DNA from: Gerris lacustris
Lineage: Eukaryota; Arthropoda; Insecta; Hemiptera; Gerridae
NCBI GenBank assembly: GCA_951217055.1
Contig: OX578282.1
Coordinates: forward strand, 45,404,829 to 45,468,828
Length of the DNA: 64,000 nucleotides
Direction of reading: 5' to 3'
Under the pieces are notes generated by a model that was not told where the DNA came from, did no database searches, and saw only the letters and a program-made list of their open reading frames with translations. Positions within the stretch are counted from its first letter, which is position 1, and each line of letters opens with the position of its first letter. Of the stretch, positions 11,979-23,526 are shown piece by piece. A program made the translations under genes and the position numbers.

Positions 11979-12304
11979 ACCTCTTACTTTTTGTAAAACA
12001 TCCTACTCTTTTTACCTCATAAATATCTTTAATTTTTAATATTTATTTTAAATATTAAAAAAAAAATCTGTTCTTTTAATATAGTTTAACAGTAATGTTG
12101 TGTGTGTACTTCAATAACGAATTTATGTTAAGCGTCAATCATGTCCAAATGGCTGAACAGATTTTGTATACAATGTTAACTCAATGATTTTGGGTACTAT
12201 GTTAACCTCAATTCTAATCACTATAAAAACTTCTTGGTAGCTGAATATGGGGCGGAGAGCGAGGCTTCTCAATAGATATCAAAATTAGATTTGAATTTCT
12301 ATAA

Positions 12305-12307
<3 letters not shown>

Positions 12308-12389
<82 letters not shown>
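12308..12389. repeat. (TA)n microsatellite, left of the inverted repeat
   Basis: About 80 bp of TA. It abuts the left arm of the inverted repeat that starts at 12392. Confidence 0.95.
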
Positions 12390-12391
<2 letters not shown>

Positions 12392-12393
<2 letters not shown>

Positions 12394-12866
12394 CACAATT
12401 TGTGTTAGTGAGAGACACCAAGCGTGACACATAGGAACTGTTCCAACACTAGACATTAATAAACACCAGACATTAAAAGGACATGGCATTACGCCATGTC
12501 CTGCATTGTTTCGTCGCGTCCGACTCATCAGGGGCCCGACGATGCCCACCCAACTCTGGACCTGTACCAAATCAAGATGATCAGATATAGGGCTTTAGTA
12601 GAGACGAGCGTGCTCTCACACCGCCATTCTTGCTTGGCTGGCAAAACACATCAGCAATTGATGATGATCTTCTTGATTTGGTATAGGTCCAGAGTTGGGT
12701 GGGCATCGTCGGGCCCCTGATGAGTCGGACGCGACGAAACGATGCAGGACATGGCGTAATGCCGAGCCAACATCTTTGTGACGTAATGTCTGGTGTTGGA
12801 ACAGTTCCTATGTGTCACGCTTGCGTGGCACATGCCTTGGTGTCTCTCACTAACACAAATTGTGTA
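12392..12866. repeat. large inverted repeat (191/203-bp arms, 81-bp loop)
   Basis: The left arm 12392-12582 is repeated in reverse complement at 12664-12866. Shared text includes TACACAATTTGTGTTAGTG at the outer ends and CATCAGGGGCCCGACGATG near the middle. The right arm carries small insertions (for example around 12825). A local 9-bp hairpin, GGACATGGC/GCCATGTCC, lies at 12479-12501. Both outer sides carry long (TA)n tracts, so the unit is TA array, arm, loop, arm, TA array. Four open frames of 74-118 codons in this region are by-products of the arms and TA tracts. Confidence 0.9.
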
Positions 12867-12904
12867 CCTTATTGCAGTGTGCAAAAACACGGTATTATAC
12901 ATTG

Positions 12905-12907
<3 letters not shown>

Positions 12908-12994
<87 letters not shown>

Positions 12995-12995
12995 G
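12908..12995. repeat. (TA)n microsatellite, right of the inverted repeat
   Basis: About 75 bp of TA plus an interrupted end. It mirrors the tract at 12308-12389 on the other side of the inverted repeat. Confidence 0.95.
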
Positions 12996-13920
12996 ATATT
13001 CGATACCATCAAAAATAAGTGCAGTTTACTCTTGGTTATTTTTAGAGGGTTAAGAACAAGCAGAAGTTTTTATGAAGAATGACTTTTTTCGAAAACCCAA
13101 AAATAAAATAAAAAATTCTCTCGGATACTCTATCTTGGGACACACGTATGTATCTAACCCGCAGAATTGAGCTTAACATTGAACCCAAAAACCAACAAAT
13201 CTATTCAGCCGTTTGGACGTGATTGACGTACAGACAAACTGACAACATTTTCTAAAATTAATTCCGTTATTAATTAGGACCACTCATTTTGTGTAAATAC
13301 AAAATTTGAGACCAATCGGATAAAAGATTAAGACAACATATACATAAATTAATTATTTAATATCCTCTCTAAAATTTTTAAGAAGAAAACAATGTTTAAC
13401 CTTTGTAAACAAAAGGTAAAATATTTTTAATATATTATGTAATAATACCACTTTCCCACTATTTAGAAATCTGAATCTTTCAAAGATTATTTACGAGTAT
13501 TTCCGATTCTAATGAAATTTAATTCAAAAACATACAAAAAGTTATATACGAATAGTTGTAAAAATGAAAAATTAGGTTTAGTGTTAAAAAAAATCATCCT
13601 CAATTGGTTTAATTGTAATAATTATTTACAGTTAAAGCGGTTTTTTTTTTTTTTTTTTTTTTTAAACTTTTTATCATTGATTTAATGAACCAGGTTCTAC
13701 TTCATATTTTTCGATAGAACAAAGCTTCTTACATGCACCACGCTACCGCACACTACTGTTTAACAGTTAATGAATGGATTTCGTGTAGCCAGTTTTGCGT
13801 TATAAAGGAGACGTGATCCGCGCGCCTCAACAGACAGACAAGAAAAACATTAAAACAGGTTTTGGTTTTCATGCATGAACTAAAAAAGTATATAAACATT
13901 TAGCAATTCTGATAAATCAA
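12996..13920. other. AT-rich stretch without recognised genes
   Basis: Contains a T run of about 22 at 13641-13663, which could be a retroposon tail on the minus strand. Nothing else was recognised. Confidence 0.4.
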
Positions 13921-14383
13921 AGGGGCCTTTCACACCGAAGTAGCAAGTCGCAGGATACTTGCGTCCTGGTGGCAAGATGCATACATCTTGAACACCGGTC
14001 TGTATAACTGAACGAGAGCTTTCACACCGAAGTAGCAAGTGCGACGTGCATCCTAGATGCAAGTGGCACGTGCGACTCGAGAACCAGCCGGCTGGTGTTT
14101 TATCAGCGTGCGCCCATATTATTATTTACATGCCGCTCTACATACATTTACATGTGCCCTACATACGTGCTCCACCATCGAAAATTCGTATTTAATTTAC
14201 AAAATTTAATTTCACAGAACCCCTCTTGCGCTAGTGTTTTTTCAACTATGTTCAAATAAAAGATATAAGAAGATGCAAGTAGCACGTGCCACTTCGGTGT
14301 GAACGCTCGTGTCATAAGGATGCAAGACGCACATGCCACTTGCGACCAGGACGCAGAGTGCATCTTTGGTATGAAAGGCCCCT
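13921..14383. mobile_element. MITE-like element with AGGGGCCTTTCA termini
   Basis: The left end AGGGGCCTTTCACACC and the right end GGTATGAAAGGCCCCT are inverted with one mismatch over 16 bp. The interior repeats short motifs such as GCAAGT and GGATGCAAG in both orientations. No clear target duplication. Open frames at 13880-14062 and 14148-14363 are spurious. Confidence 0.7.
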
Positions 14384-15240
14384 TATGTGTATAGATTTAA
14401 CATATAGCTATCAAATAACTTTTCAAACTTAATATAATTGTGGATTTTTATTTCCACGTATTTTACGTGATTTTTAATCTTATCGGCAATAATGCCTAAT
14501 GTTATTCTTTTCATATCAATTAGTATATTTCGTCCATTTTACATTTGTGGATAATATCATATTTGTGTAATAATACAAAATGAATACCTATATTATTTTT
14601 ACTTCTGTTTCAGGTATGTTTTACGATTCTTTCCCTGCCTTCACAACTTTAAGGTATTATCCATTATTATTATTACTAGTTCTTGAACGTAGACTAACTA
14701 TGTTCATTTATTTAAAGGACGACTGAAATGATCATATTGGTTTTTCATATTTTTCTTCTCTAAATTAATGATATTTTTAGAATTCATGTACCTTGCCATT
14801 TAGTTAACAACTTCCTTAACATCGACTAAAAGAAGAAAAGGGAAATAATCTATTTATTTATTTACGGGCAATACTCCAGATAAGTCAGTGACCCATTTAT
14901 CCCAAAGGTTTTCAATGGTTGAGATTTTTTTTTTTCCATCGTCTGATTTTTTTAAATTTAATTAATTACTGAGACAAAGAATAGAAAGTTAAAAAAGGGT
15001 AAAATTCATCAAATTTTTAGGGGAACATTTTTTAAATTAATACATCAAAATTTAACATTTCTTTATTTAAAGACAACTATTAATTAATGTTTAATATAAT
15101 AAATGTTAATTATTGTTCTTCTTACCTTTTTTTGCGGTTGTATGACATTTATAGCTTTAATCAATTATAAACTGGATTATTGAAATTTTAAATTTAATTC
15201 TATTACAATCTAAAAGCACAAGAAATAGCTAATTTTGGAA
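14384..15240. other. AT-rich stretch without recognised features
   Basis: No domain, tandem repeat or inverted pair was recognised on either strand. Confidence 0.4.
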
Positions 15241-15254
15241 TCATTTAATAAAAT

Positions 15255-15794
15255 AGTCTGCTATTCACTGTGGCATAAACCTTCCTTGCGTCCTATTTTG
15301 TATACAATAATGATTTTGGTATGCTATTCTAACCTATTATTGTCAAATTTATGTAATTTTCCCCCGTTTTTTAAATTTTTCAAAATTGTTTTGACTTTTT
15401 GCATGAATTAAAGTATTAATTTAGGAAAATTTAAAGAGCGCAGATGGCTAAAATTAATTTGAGGCTATCTGGAGACTATACTGTCGACAAACATTCATAT
15501 TTCATAAAAATCAGATGAGAACCTTTGAACATATGGGTGTAAATAAATGTAACGAAAATGTATAAAGTTAAAATGTAAACTTACATGGGCTAATTGGGCT
15601 GGTAGTTTTTAATATACCTATGTTCGTTCGCAAAAATTGAGTGGCAGATCGACAGAGCCATGGAACCAAAAATATTCCATGATGTCTGAAACGGATTTCG
15701 GTCTTGGAATTTTTTTTTAATTCGGATATATAACAATATTTTCGTTCTTCAAAAGGATCACATAGCTTCCGTGACCTTCGGTAAGCTCGGAAGT
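15255..15794 (-). repeat. hairpin-headed repeat, family A copy 3 (diverged)
   Basis: Read on the minus strand it begins with the head hairpin at 15765-15794 (ACTTCCG...CGGAAGC with an inner CTTACC/GGTCAC near-pair). It continues with ATTCCAAGACCGAAATCCG, as in copies 1 and 2, and ends with GCAAGGAAGG near 15281. The GTCT run is reduced to GCTCTGTCGATCTG and the middle is replaced or strongly diverged. Confidence 0.7.
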
Positions 15795-15879
15795 AAGAAT
15801 GTGTAAAAGTGTTAAAGTGGAAGGAATTGTGATTATTGAAAGTATTATTTTACCAAGAGAACACACGGAAGAAATCAAT

Positions 15880-16308
15880 GAAAAAAATTGAATGTTTGGC
15901 GATCATTGAAATCATTTATTTTTTATTAATCAGGCCGTACTTCATTGATGGAAATTTAAATAAATTTGATTTCGATGTGCTGAATTAATTTTTTTTATTT
16001 ACAAGATGGCCACCCGTCTCATTCAACCGTATTGATTAGAGAATGACCAAATAAGTATGGTCCTGTTTCATGACTTCCTAGGATTCCAGATCTAATAATA
16101 ATGGACTTCTTATTATAGGGATATCTGAAACAAAAAGCGTATACCGAACGTCTGGATAATAGCTTGTAGGAGTTAAAGGAAAGAATTACACAGTTCATTG
16201 CCAATATTCCCTTTGAGCACGTTCAAAATGCTTATAGAGCATTCAAATAGAGTCGAAATTTGCGTAGAAGTAGGAGGTAATACATTTAAATGGTCACACT
16301 TGGAATGA
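15880..16308 (+). pseudogene. mariner/IS630-like transposase relic, C-terminal half
   Basis: From about 15930 the translation reads PYFIDGNLN. From 16002 a single frame reads QDGHPSHSTVLIRE, then LPRIPDLIIMDFLL, GYLKQKAYTE and ELKERITQFIANIPFEHV. These correspond to conserved blocks of Tc1/mariner DDE transposases (the 'QQDGAPPH', 'WPPRSPDLTPLDFF' and 'LWGYLK' type blocks). In-frame stops replace residues before PN, before LP (expected W), after FLL (expected W) and before ELKE. A frameshift near 16250 precedes the final CVEVGG block. The N-terminal half is not seen. The normal product would cut and reinsert its element at TA sites; this copy cannot be functional. Confidence 0.75.
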
Positions 16309-16499
16309 AAACGCATTTGTGTTACCAACAGTGGTATAAAAATAAAATACAATTAAATATTTACCCGTTTTTGGCAATTCTAAACCACTTTTCTAAAAAT
16401 ATTTTACGATAACATCAAAAATACGGGTAGTTTATCTATCCTTGGGTTCTTTTTTAAAGAATGTGACCATCCTCTCAACAAAATAAAATATCAATCACA

Positions 16500-16740
16500 G
16501 TTAAGTACTTGCATTCAAGTACTTTTTAGAGTTTCGTAGGTTATTAAGCCTATACGTTATTATATTCTAAAATAACATTTTATTATTCCCACTCCCTCCC
16601 CATTATATTCCGCCCTATATGAAAGTAACAAATATAAACAATTGTAATGGGCCCAAAAGACAAAAAAAAAAAGATTAGGTGTTTTGACCCTGGTTTGACC
16701 ACCAGGGGTCACTACGTTTTAAATTTTCATCGGCTATGGC
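16500..16740 (+). repeat. dispersed repeat, copy 1
   Basis: Shared blocks include CAAGTACTTTTTAG, AATAACATT, GCCCAAAAGACAAA and GGGGTCAC. Matching copies lie at 26050-26310 and, as a shorter version, at about 57190-57320. No coding content or defined ends. Confidence 0.6.
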
Positions 16741-16786
16741 TAAGGTATTAGCATAAATTAGTTAAGGTTCTAAGGTATTTAGGGGG

Positions 16787-16977
16787 TGCGTTTAAATTAA
16801 AAAATATTTTCTGACTTGGCAAATACACGCCCCAAATGGCCAAAATTAAATGCAGTGTTGTACACAAATTTGTATCTTTGTGCTGGGACGCTCAAATGAC
16901 AAAATAATATTTATTATTTGATTTAAGTTTGTAATGTGTATTTGCCAAGTCAGAAAATGTTTTTAAATTTAAACGCA
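16787..16977. mobile_element. 191-bp MITE with ~43-bp inverted ends
   Basis: The left arm begins TGCGTTTAAATT and continues ATTTTCTGACTTGGCAAA; the right arm (16935-16977) is its reverse complement with only a few mismatches. A short unique loop separates them. No target duplication was recognised. Confidence 0.75.
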
Positions 16978-17764
16978 TAGAGTGATTTGGGAAAGAGAAT
17001 AGAGAGAGGGACAGAAATACACCATGTACTTACACTGGATAAATTTGACCTAGTAGAACTTACTCGGACAGTGGGAGACTTGGCTAAACCTATGATCTCA
17101 CAACTTTTTGCGCGAGACTTGGCTTATTTTTTACTCTAGTGTTTTTGTTGGGTAGCTTTTTCTCGCTTTTGTTTTGTTTTACAAAGCTATTGTACTATTC
17201 TATTAGTCTCTTTCGTATTGTATTTTATTGTTCTCTTACTATATCCCTATTCTTTATAGCGACCTGATGGATCTCTCTTGAAAAATCTTTCTAGTAAAGC
17301 TATAGATTTTTTGCTAGTAGTGTTTTTTCCTTTTGTTATGTCTAAAAGAAACTGAGTATCTGTTTTCAACGAGATATCCAACGAGTTTTAAATGTTGGTA
17401 AGGCTCCGGTTTTAAAAAACTTTAGGATTATAGAGTTCGATTTTTTTTTCTTTTTCATTTCCTCGATTTACAAAAAAAAAATAAACCAAAGGATTTCGAT
17501 TGAACAAAAAATAGAAGTCAGAAAATAGAAAAATACGGGTTGAAAGAAAGTACTAGAAAAAACAGGGTGGTGTTGGAGGAGAAATCAATGGCAACAGACT
17601 TGGAGGAGGTCATGAGAGTTATCCTTCACCCTTGCTAAAACTCATCTATAAATAATAAAATATCCATCAACACTCACAACTAACCAAAAATAACAACTTC
17701 CATGGTTGTTCTCTTTTTTCGTGTTTGTGAATTCAATTCCCTTTGCTTTTTTAAACGAGTATAT
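16978..17764. other. AT-rich stretch without recognised features
   Basis: No open frame, repeat partner or RNA gene was recognised. Confidence 0.4.
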
Positions 17765-18601
<837 letters not shown>

Positions 18602-18617
18602 CTTACTTACTTACTTA
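18602..18617 (-). repeat. (AAGT)n 3' tail of the RTE-like element
   Basis: Four tandem AAGT-type units on the minus strand lie just after the final stop of the reverse-transcriptase frame. Short tandem repeats in place of poly-A are typical tails of RTE-type elements. Confidence 0.65.
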
Positions 18618-18626
18618 AAGATGCTA

Positions 18627-20093
18627 TCACGCCGGGGCTTGGGCGCATAGTGCCATAGTGAAGTTTTTCCAGTCCTTACGATTTCTGGCTAGGTCCTTAA
18701 CTTGCCGCCACGTAAGGTGCTGATTCGCGAGGCTGACTTCATTGTGAAGGCTGCGACGCCAGGTGCCTCTAGGTCTCCCTCGTCTCCGACACCCTTGAGG
18801 GTTCCAGTCTAGGGCTTGCCTAGATATATCATCGGCATCCTTACGCAGAGTATGGCCAATCCACCTCCACTTTCTCTCCTGGATCTCAATTTCAACAGGT
18901 CTTTGGTGGCATGTAAGCAACAATTCTACATTTGAAATCCATCTGTCCGGCTACCATATTTTTAGTATTCTGCGAAGGCACCTGTTAATAAAGACCTGCA
19001 ATTTGTTCGTGCTTTCAGTTGAAACTAGCCATGTCTCACAGCCATATAACAGCACAGACTTAACGTTCGTATTGAAGATTCGGATTTTGGTGTTGTTTCC
19101 AAAGCATGAAGAACGCCATATATTGTTTAAAGCTGCAAAAGCTCCTCTTGCTTTTCGTATCCTCATAGCAATATCAAGCCTAGCACCTCCATCTTGAGCA
19201 ATCTGACTTCCAAGGTAGGTAAATGAGTCCACGTTCTCAATATTATGGCCCATTGATTGAAATTTCCCTTAATGTGCAACATTCACCTTAAGACATTTTG
19301 TCTTTTTGGCATTGATTTTTAAGCCTGCTTGCAAGGATCTTGTTGAGAGGTCATCTAGTTTGGCCTGCATACTACTGCGTTTGGTTGACAAAACAACAAT
19401 GTCATCCGCGTAGTCCAAGTCATCTAGGTGGTCCATTTGAATGGGATGCCATAATAAACCTCGGCTCTTCTTGGAGTCTAAGCTTGCTACTAGAACTTCG
19501 TCGATTGCGATGAGAAATAGCAACGGTGAAAGCACACAACCCTGCCTTACCCCAGCTTTGACATTTATTGTGTCTGATAGAGCTCCATTATGAGATACGC
19601 GGAATTTAAATGCTTCATATTGCTTCTTGACTAGGGTGCATAGTTTCTCTGGAATCCCTTTACGAAGTATAGCATCCCATATATTCTGATGTTGCAGACG
19701 GTCGAACGCTTTCTCGTAATCTACAAATACCAGGTAGAGGGAATCTTGAAATTCATTGATTTGCTCTATGATCATTCGAAGCGTGGCAATGTGGTCTGTG
19801 CACGATCGTCCTGATCGAAAACCTGCCTGTTGCTTGCGGAGGGTAGCATCAACTTTACCTTCTATGCGATTTAATATTACTTTACACAGAACTTTTAGTA
19901 CCACCGAGAGAAGCATGATACCTCTCCAGTTGTCACACTCCGTGAGATCTCCCTTTTTGGGAACTTTTACAAGTATTCCCTCCATCCAATCATCTGGAAA
20001 GGTTTCTGACTCCCAGATTTCTTTAAATAAACGGTGGAACAGGCTGCTGTACCGATCCGCACAAAATTCGGCACTGTCATAGTGACCAACCAC
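18627..20093 (-). pseudogene. RTE-like non-LTR reverse transcriptase, 5' truncated, two in-frame stops
   Basis: One continuous minus-strand frame of about 489 codons is broken only by TAA at 19269-19271 and TAG at 18951-18953. The first 274 residues contain the RT palm: PKKGDLTECDNWRG, motif A FVDYEKAFD (D125), motif B GVRQGCVLSP (181-190) and motif C YADD (228-231). The next segment has SFTYLGSQ; the last has RKWRWIGHTLRK and GRPRGTW. The block order and the (AAGT)n tail fit an RTE/RTE-X (SR2-like) element, with clade uncertain. The endonuclease is missing: to the right of about 20093 the sequence changes to an unrelated dispersed repeat. The product would have copied its own RNA at a nicked target. 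Confidence 0.85.
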
Positions 20094-20260
20094 AGGAAGG
20101 TATAAATCTCAAATGGTCCAAATTGGTACACAGGGGTACGGGGTACAAAAGTTAAATAGTATATGCCCTTCATGATGGATGTCGTTGGAAAGCTTTTTAA
20201 GAGTACAGTTATTGTTGTTATGTTCACTTATGTCATATTTTCATTTAAGAAGGGAGTAAA
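20094..20260 (-). repeat. dispersed repeat abutting the RTE 5' truncation
   Basis: Read on the minus strand it contains TAACTGTACTCTTAA, GCTTTCCAACGACAT, GAAGGGCATAT and CTTTTGTACCC. The plus strand at 58976-59115 carries the same blocks in the same order. The RTE fragment ends exactly where this repeat starts. Confidence 0.7.
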
Positions 20261-21984
20261 ATAGAAAAACAGGAAAAAAATGCTTTTTAATATAAAATAA
20301 GAAATATTACTATTTTTGATCCGATTTCAGCTGTTTATAAATAAAAATGTTTATTGTTTAAGATTAAAATGCACGCTCAGCTCAATGTTGCAAGCAGACA
20401 ACAGCATTGCACTGCACACCTAGTTAACATTCAGTGAACCATAATATGGGTGTAAAAATATTCCTCCACGTGTTTTACTCCTATTCAGCTTTCACTAAAA
20501 CTTTTGAATATAATAATTATTTTTTTATTTTATTTTTTATATAGCTTTAATGTATGTCATATCAAATAGTATATATAAAATCTTCTGTATTCCTTTTTTG
20601 AAAATGGAATTTTAAATATTTTCCCTATAAGGTATTACTGTCTAAGTTTAATATTAAGGTTTCCTCTGGGGACTAAAATTTTATATTAACCTTTTCATTG
20701 CCTTTCTATTAATGTTTTATTAACCTTATATTACCTATTGTTTTGTGTGACTCCAATAATACGTAAATTGTTCTTTTAGTACTTACAGAGTGAGTGTCTT
20801 TTTTATTACAAAAATCGAATTTGTTCCTTAAATTAGACTAGGCTATTTATTTGAACTTCCAAATTTTGATTATCAGTATTTTAGACAATTTTGAATCGAT
20901 GAAAATAATTACATTTTCCTGAGAAATATCTGAACTAGTCAAATTTGTTTCTTAATTACGCATTGATAATTGATCATTTTTGGATAGAGTGAGTATTGAG
21001 TATTGATGTTTGACCAGAAATTATTGGTTAAATTAATGAGTGTTTTTTTACTGCCTAAGAGACAATCAGATTTCGCACGATACCCTTTCGAACAGTTTTA
21101 GGTCTCGATGTAATCTAGAAGGGATTACTCCTCTGGGATGCTCGGCTTCCTAAGCCCCGGAGGTTCAGTAAGGGTAGTTGGATGGTAGGGTAATCCCGCG
21201 TGATTGCTTCGGGTAAAGTAGGATAAATCTCATACTGTTTCCTACCCCTCCTTCTCATCCTAAGTCAAAGTCTGCCGCAAATCCTACGTCTCACTTGACA
21301 TGGGGAGCATGGGCCTTCGCTAGTCTGGGCCGCTGAATCAACTTAAGGGTGTTCGTTTCGAGTTTGTAATGGGAAATAAGTCAAACCGTCTTCAATCATG
21401 TTCTAACACTTTGAGCATCATTTGATATTTGATACTCCCTAAACGTCTAAACGTCAACTGTACAACATTCCTTAATTCGGATTTATCTTTACTCTGTTGC
21501 TAAATTGAAAATAACAGAATTGCATTGTCTAGAGTCTAGATTTCAATGATATTTTACTGTCATAATTTAATGAACGTAAAGGATTTTGTTTTTTATTACA
21601 AGGCGTTTTCAGATAAAATTACATAACCTTGTTTTGTTTCAAAAAGTACCTACCTATTTATATAAAACGCTAAAATAGTTCGTTATTGCATCATTTATTG
21701 TGATCGATTAGATTTTTAAAATGTATTGCTGTGACTAAGAAACGCATTGTTAAGTCAAGTCTGTTAACCGTAATACCGTAATACGAAAATAGTCTTGTTG
21801 AAAAATACTAGCCAAAAAGTTTTACTCTATAAGTCTTATTTTTATTCAGTGTTGTTGGTCTGGTTCTCCAATTGCTAAGGCCATCCTTCAATCAACCAAA
21901 AATGGCGTGGTTACTAACTGCTATGGTTAATTCTCAATCACCAAGCTACCATCACTCATCTTCCCTGGAACACATTAACTTCAT
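20261..21984. other. AT-rich stretch with a GC-richer patch
   Basis: Bases 21110-21350 are less AT-rich and hold an inverted 7-mer (GGATTAC/GTAATCC) but no domain I recognise. It may be part of an unrecognised repeat. The remainder shows nothing. Confidence 0.35.
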
Positions 21985-22077
21985 CAGCACATAGTCTAGC
22001 AAATAGCTAGACTATCAGCACATAGTTTAGCAAATAGCTAGACTATCAGCACATAGTCTAGCAAATAGCTAGTCTTG
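21985..22077. repeat. 31-bp tandem repeat, three copies
   Basis: CAGCACATAGTCTAGCAAAT begins at 21985, 22016 and 22047. Within each unit AGTCTAG pairs with CTAGACT (loop CAAATAG), so the array could form a series of short hairpins. Confidence 0.85.
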
Positions 22078-22949
22078 CTAAGACACACTTATCAAGATTT
22101 TACAACTCTGCACTGCTTGTTTACTTCTTTCTTCAGGAACCTACCTGTTTGCTTGTGCACACTCTCCAAAGATCGAAGGTCTGTAACGCGGAAGCCAGGT
22201 CTAGAATATTCTAGGGAAGCTGTGTAGACCTTAAGTTAGCAAAGACTCGGATTTCTATCTAGTGGTGCTTTCCCCACCAAGAATCTATTCTAACAGAGAG
22301 TCACACCAGGAGTGTGATCTTAGCGACAATAACAATCACACACAAATAATCGTAACAATAATTTTATAATACCACAAGTAACCAGTTCACTTTTATCTGA
22401 CGCACCCAATCCCCGTTACATGATAAATTATAACAATGGTCTTTTGTATCAAATGTGGCAGGATAAGTTAAAGCATCTATAAGCTATATTTTTCTGGAGG
22501 ATTGAAAAGTCACGGATACATAATAGAAGCGTTTTCATGAGAAAACTACTTTCTTTAAAAACAAAGAAAAACGATTCTGTGCAAGAAAAAACTGTTTTGA
22601 CCTCGGACTCAAAAGGTTTTAAAATGGCGTTTCATGAGGTATTCAATGAGCTATGAAACATAGCTATAATTTGATAGTGTGAAATTAGGATATTTTTTCA
22701 GTCTTCTTTCTTGGGAATGATCCATATCACTAACTCTCCTGAAATCTTTACCAAAACTGTAATTGAATCTCACACATTTTAGTTTAGGCCTTTCATTTGG
22801 CTATTATAAAGTACAGTAGAAGAATGCACCAAATGTGGATAAAAATAGTACTACATGAAAAGGTCATTAAAATAATAACAAAAATCAATTTGTTGAGTGG
22901 AGTACATTCTTTACTGAACATTTGCTGTTGAAATGAAGAGGACGAAATA
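22078..22949. other. stretch without recognised genes
   Basis: A perfect palindrome CTAGAATATTCTAG lies near 22200. No coding or RNA feature was recognised. Confidence 0.35.
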
Positions 22950-23234
22950 ACAGCTAGTGTGTGAAGGTTTGGTCTAAATCCTTTTATTGGTGGTTGACTT
23001 TAATTACCAAAACAAGGAAATGCTTTTACATTGGAATATACGAGTATAGACCTCTTTACCTCATCACTCTATGCATCTATTTGGTATTGAGAAGTAACTT
23101 TGACTTGATTTTACTTCGGTGCCTTATAAGCCAGATTTATTTAATCTTGATTCTACTTTATATAGAGTATCAGAGTCGAAAAAAGTAAACTCCGTAGCAC
23201 AACAGCTTGTGGAGGTCCTAGGCCTGCCAAAGGG

Positions 23235-23324
<90 letters not shown>

Positions 23325-23455
23325 AATAGATGAAACGGGGTTTTTGTGTTGGATCATCAGCTGTTTAAACCTTGCAATTGGCATAAGCAACTAGTTAGTC
23401 AATACTTTACATAAGTAGCTACCCATTTGTACGGCGATTCTGGGTGAACACCAAG
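22950..23455 (+). repeat. dispersed repeat copy 1, carrying an expanded (TA)n
   Basis: Segment GGTTTGGTCTAAATCC...GAATATACGAGTA (22963-23047) and segment GCACAACAGCTTGTGG...GATGAAACGGGGTT (23197-23342) both recur on the minus strand at about 57590-57870. In that copy the two segments lie in the opposite order, as if cut from a tandem array at a different phase. Confidence 0.65.
23237..23321. repeat. (TA)n microsatellite inside the dispersed repeat
   Basis: About 85 bp of TA lie between GGGCTCA and TTGTAATAGATG. The sister copy at 57794-57830 has only a few TA-like bases at the same point, so the tract grew in place. Confidence 0.9.
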
Positions 23456-23526
23456 TAGGGCGGGAATTGAACCCAGATCTGTGTGGTCTCCAATCCAAGT
23501 GATGACCACACCTGATGCTGCTTAGC
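23417..23526 (-). repeat. SINE-like unit with 5S-rRNA-like and tRNA-like parts
   Basis: On the minus strand AAGCAGCATCAGGTGTGGTC then ATCACTTGGATTGGAGACC (23524-23483) resembles the 3' half of 5S rRNA. It is followed by GGTTCAATTCC (23473-23463), a perfect pol III B-box match, and a tail CTGGGTTC...GGGTAGCTAC. The mixture suggests a SINE mobilised by a LINE. The 5' end and length are not defined. Confidence 0.55.

Noticed and set aside
12214..13053. Several open frames of 69-118 codons around 12.2-13.1 kb
   Set aside because: They read through (TA)n tracts (poly Tyr-Ile) and the two arms of an inverted repeat; the same peptide appears on both strands because the arms are reverse complements.
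18602..20093. Reading 18627-18923, 18951-19253 and 19269-20093 as three separate genes
   Set aside because: All three are in one frame, separated only by single stop codons, and together give one reverse-transcriptase C-terminal region.
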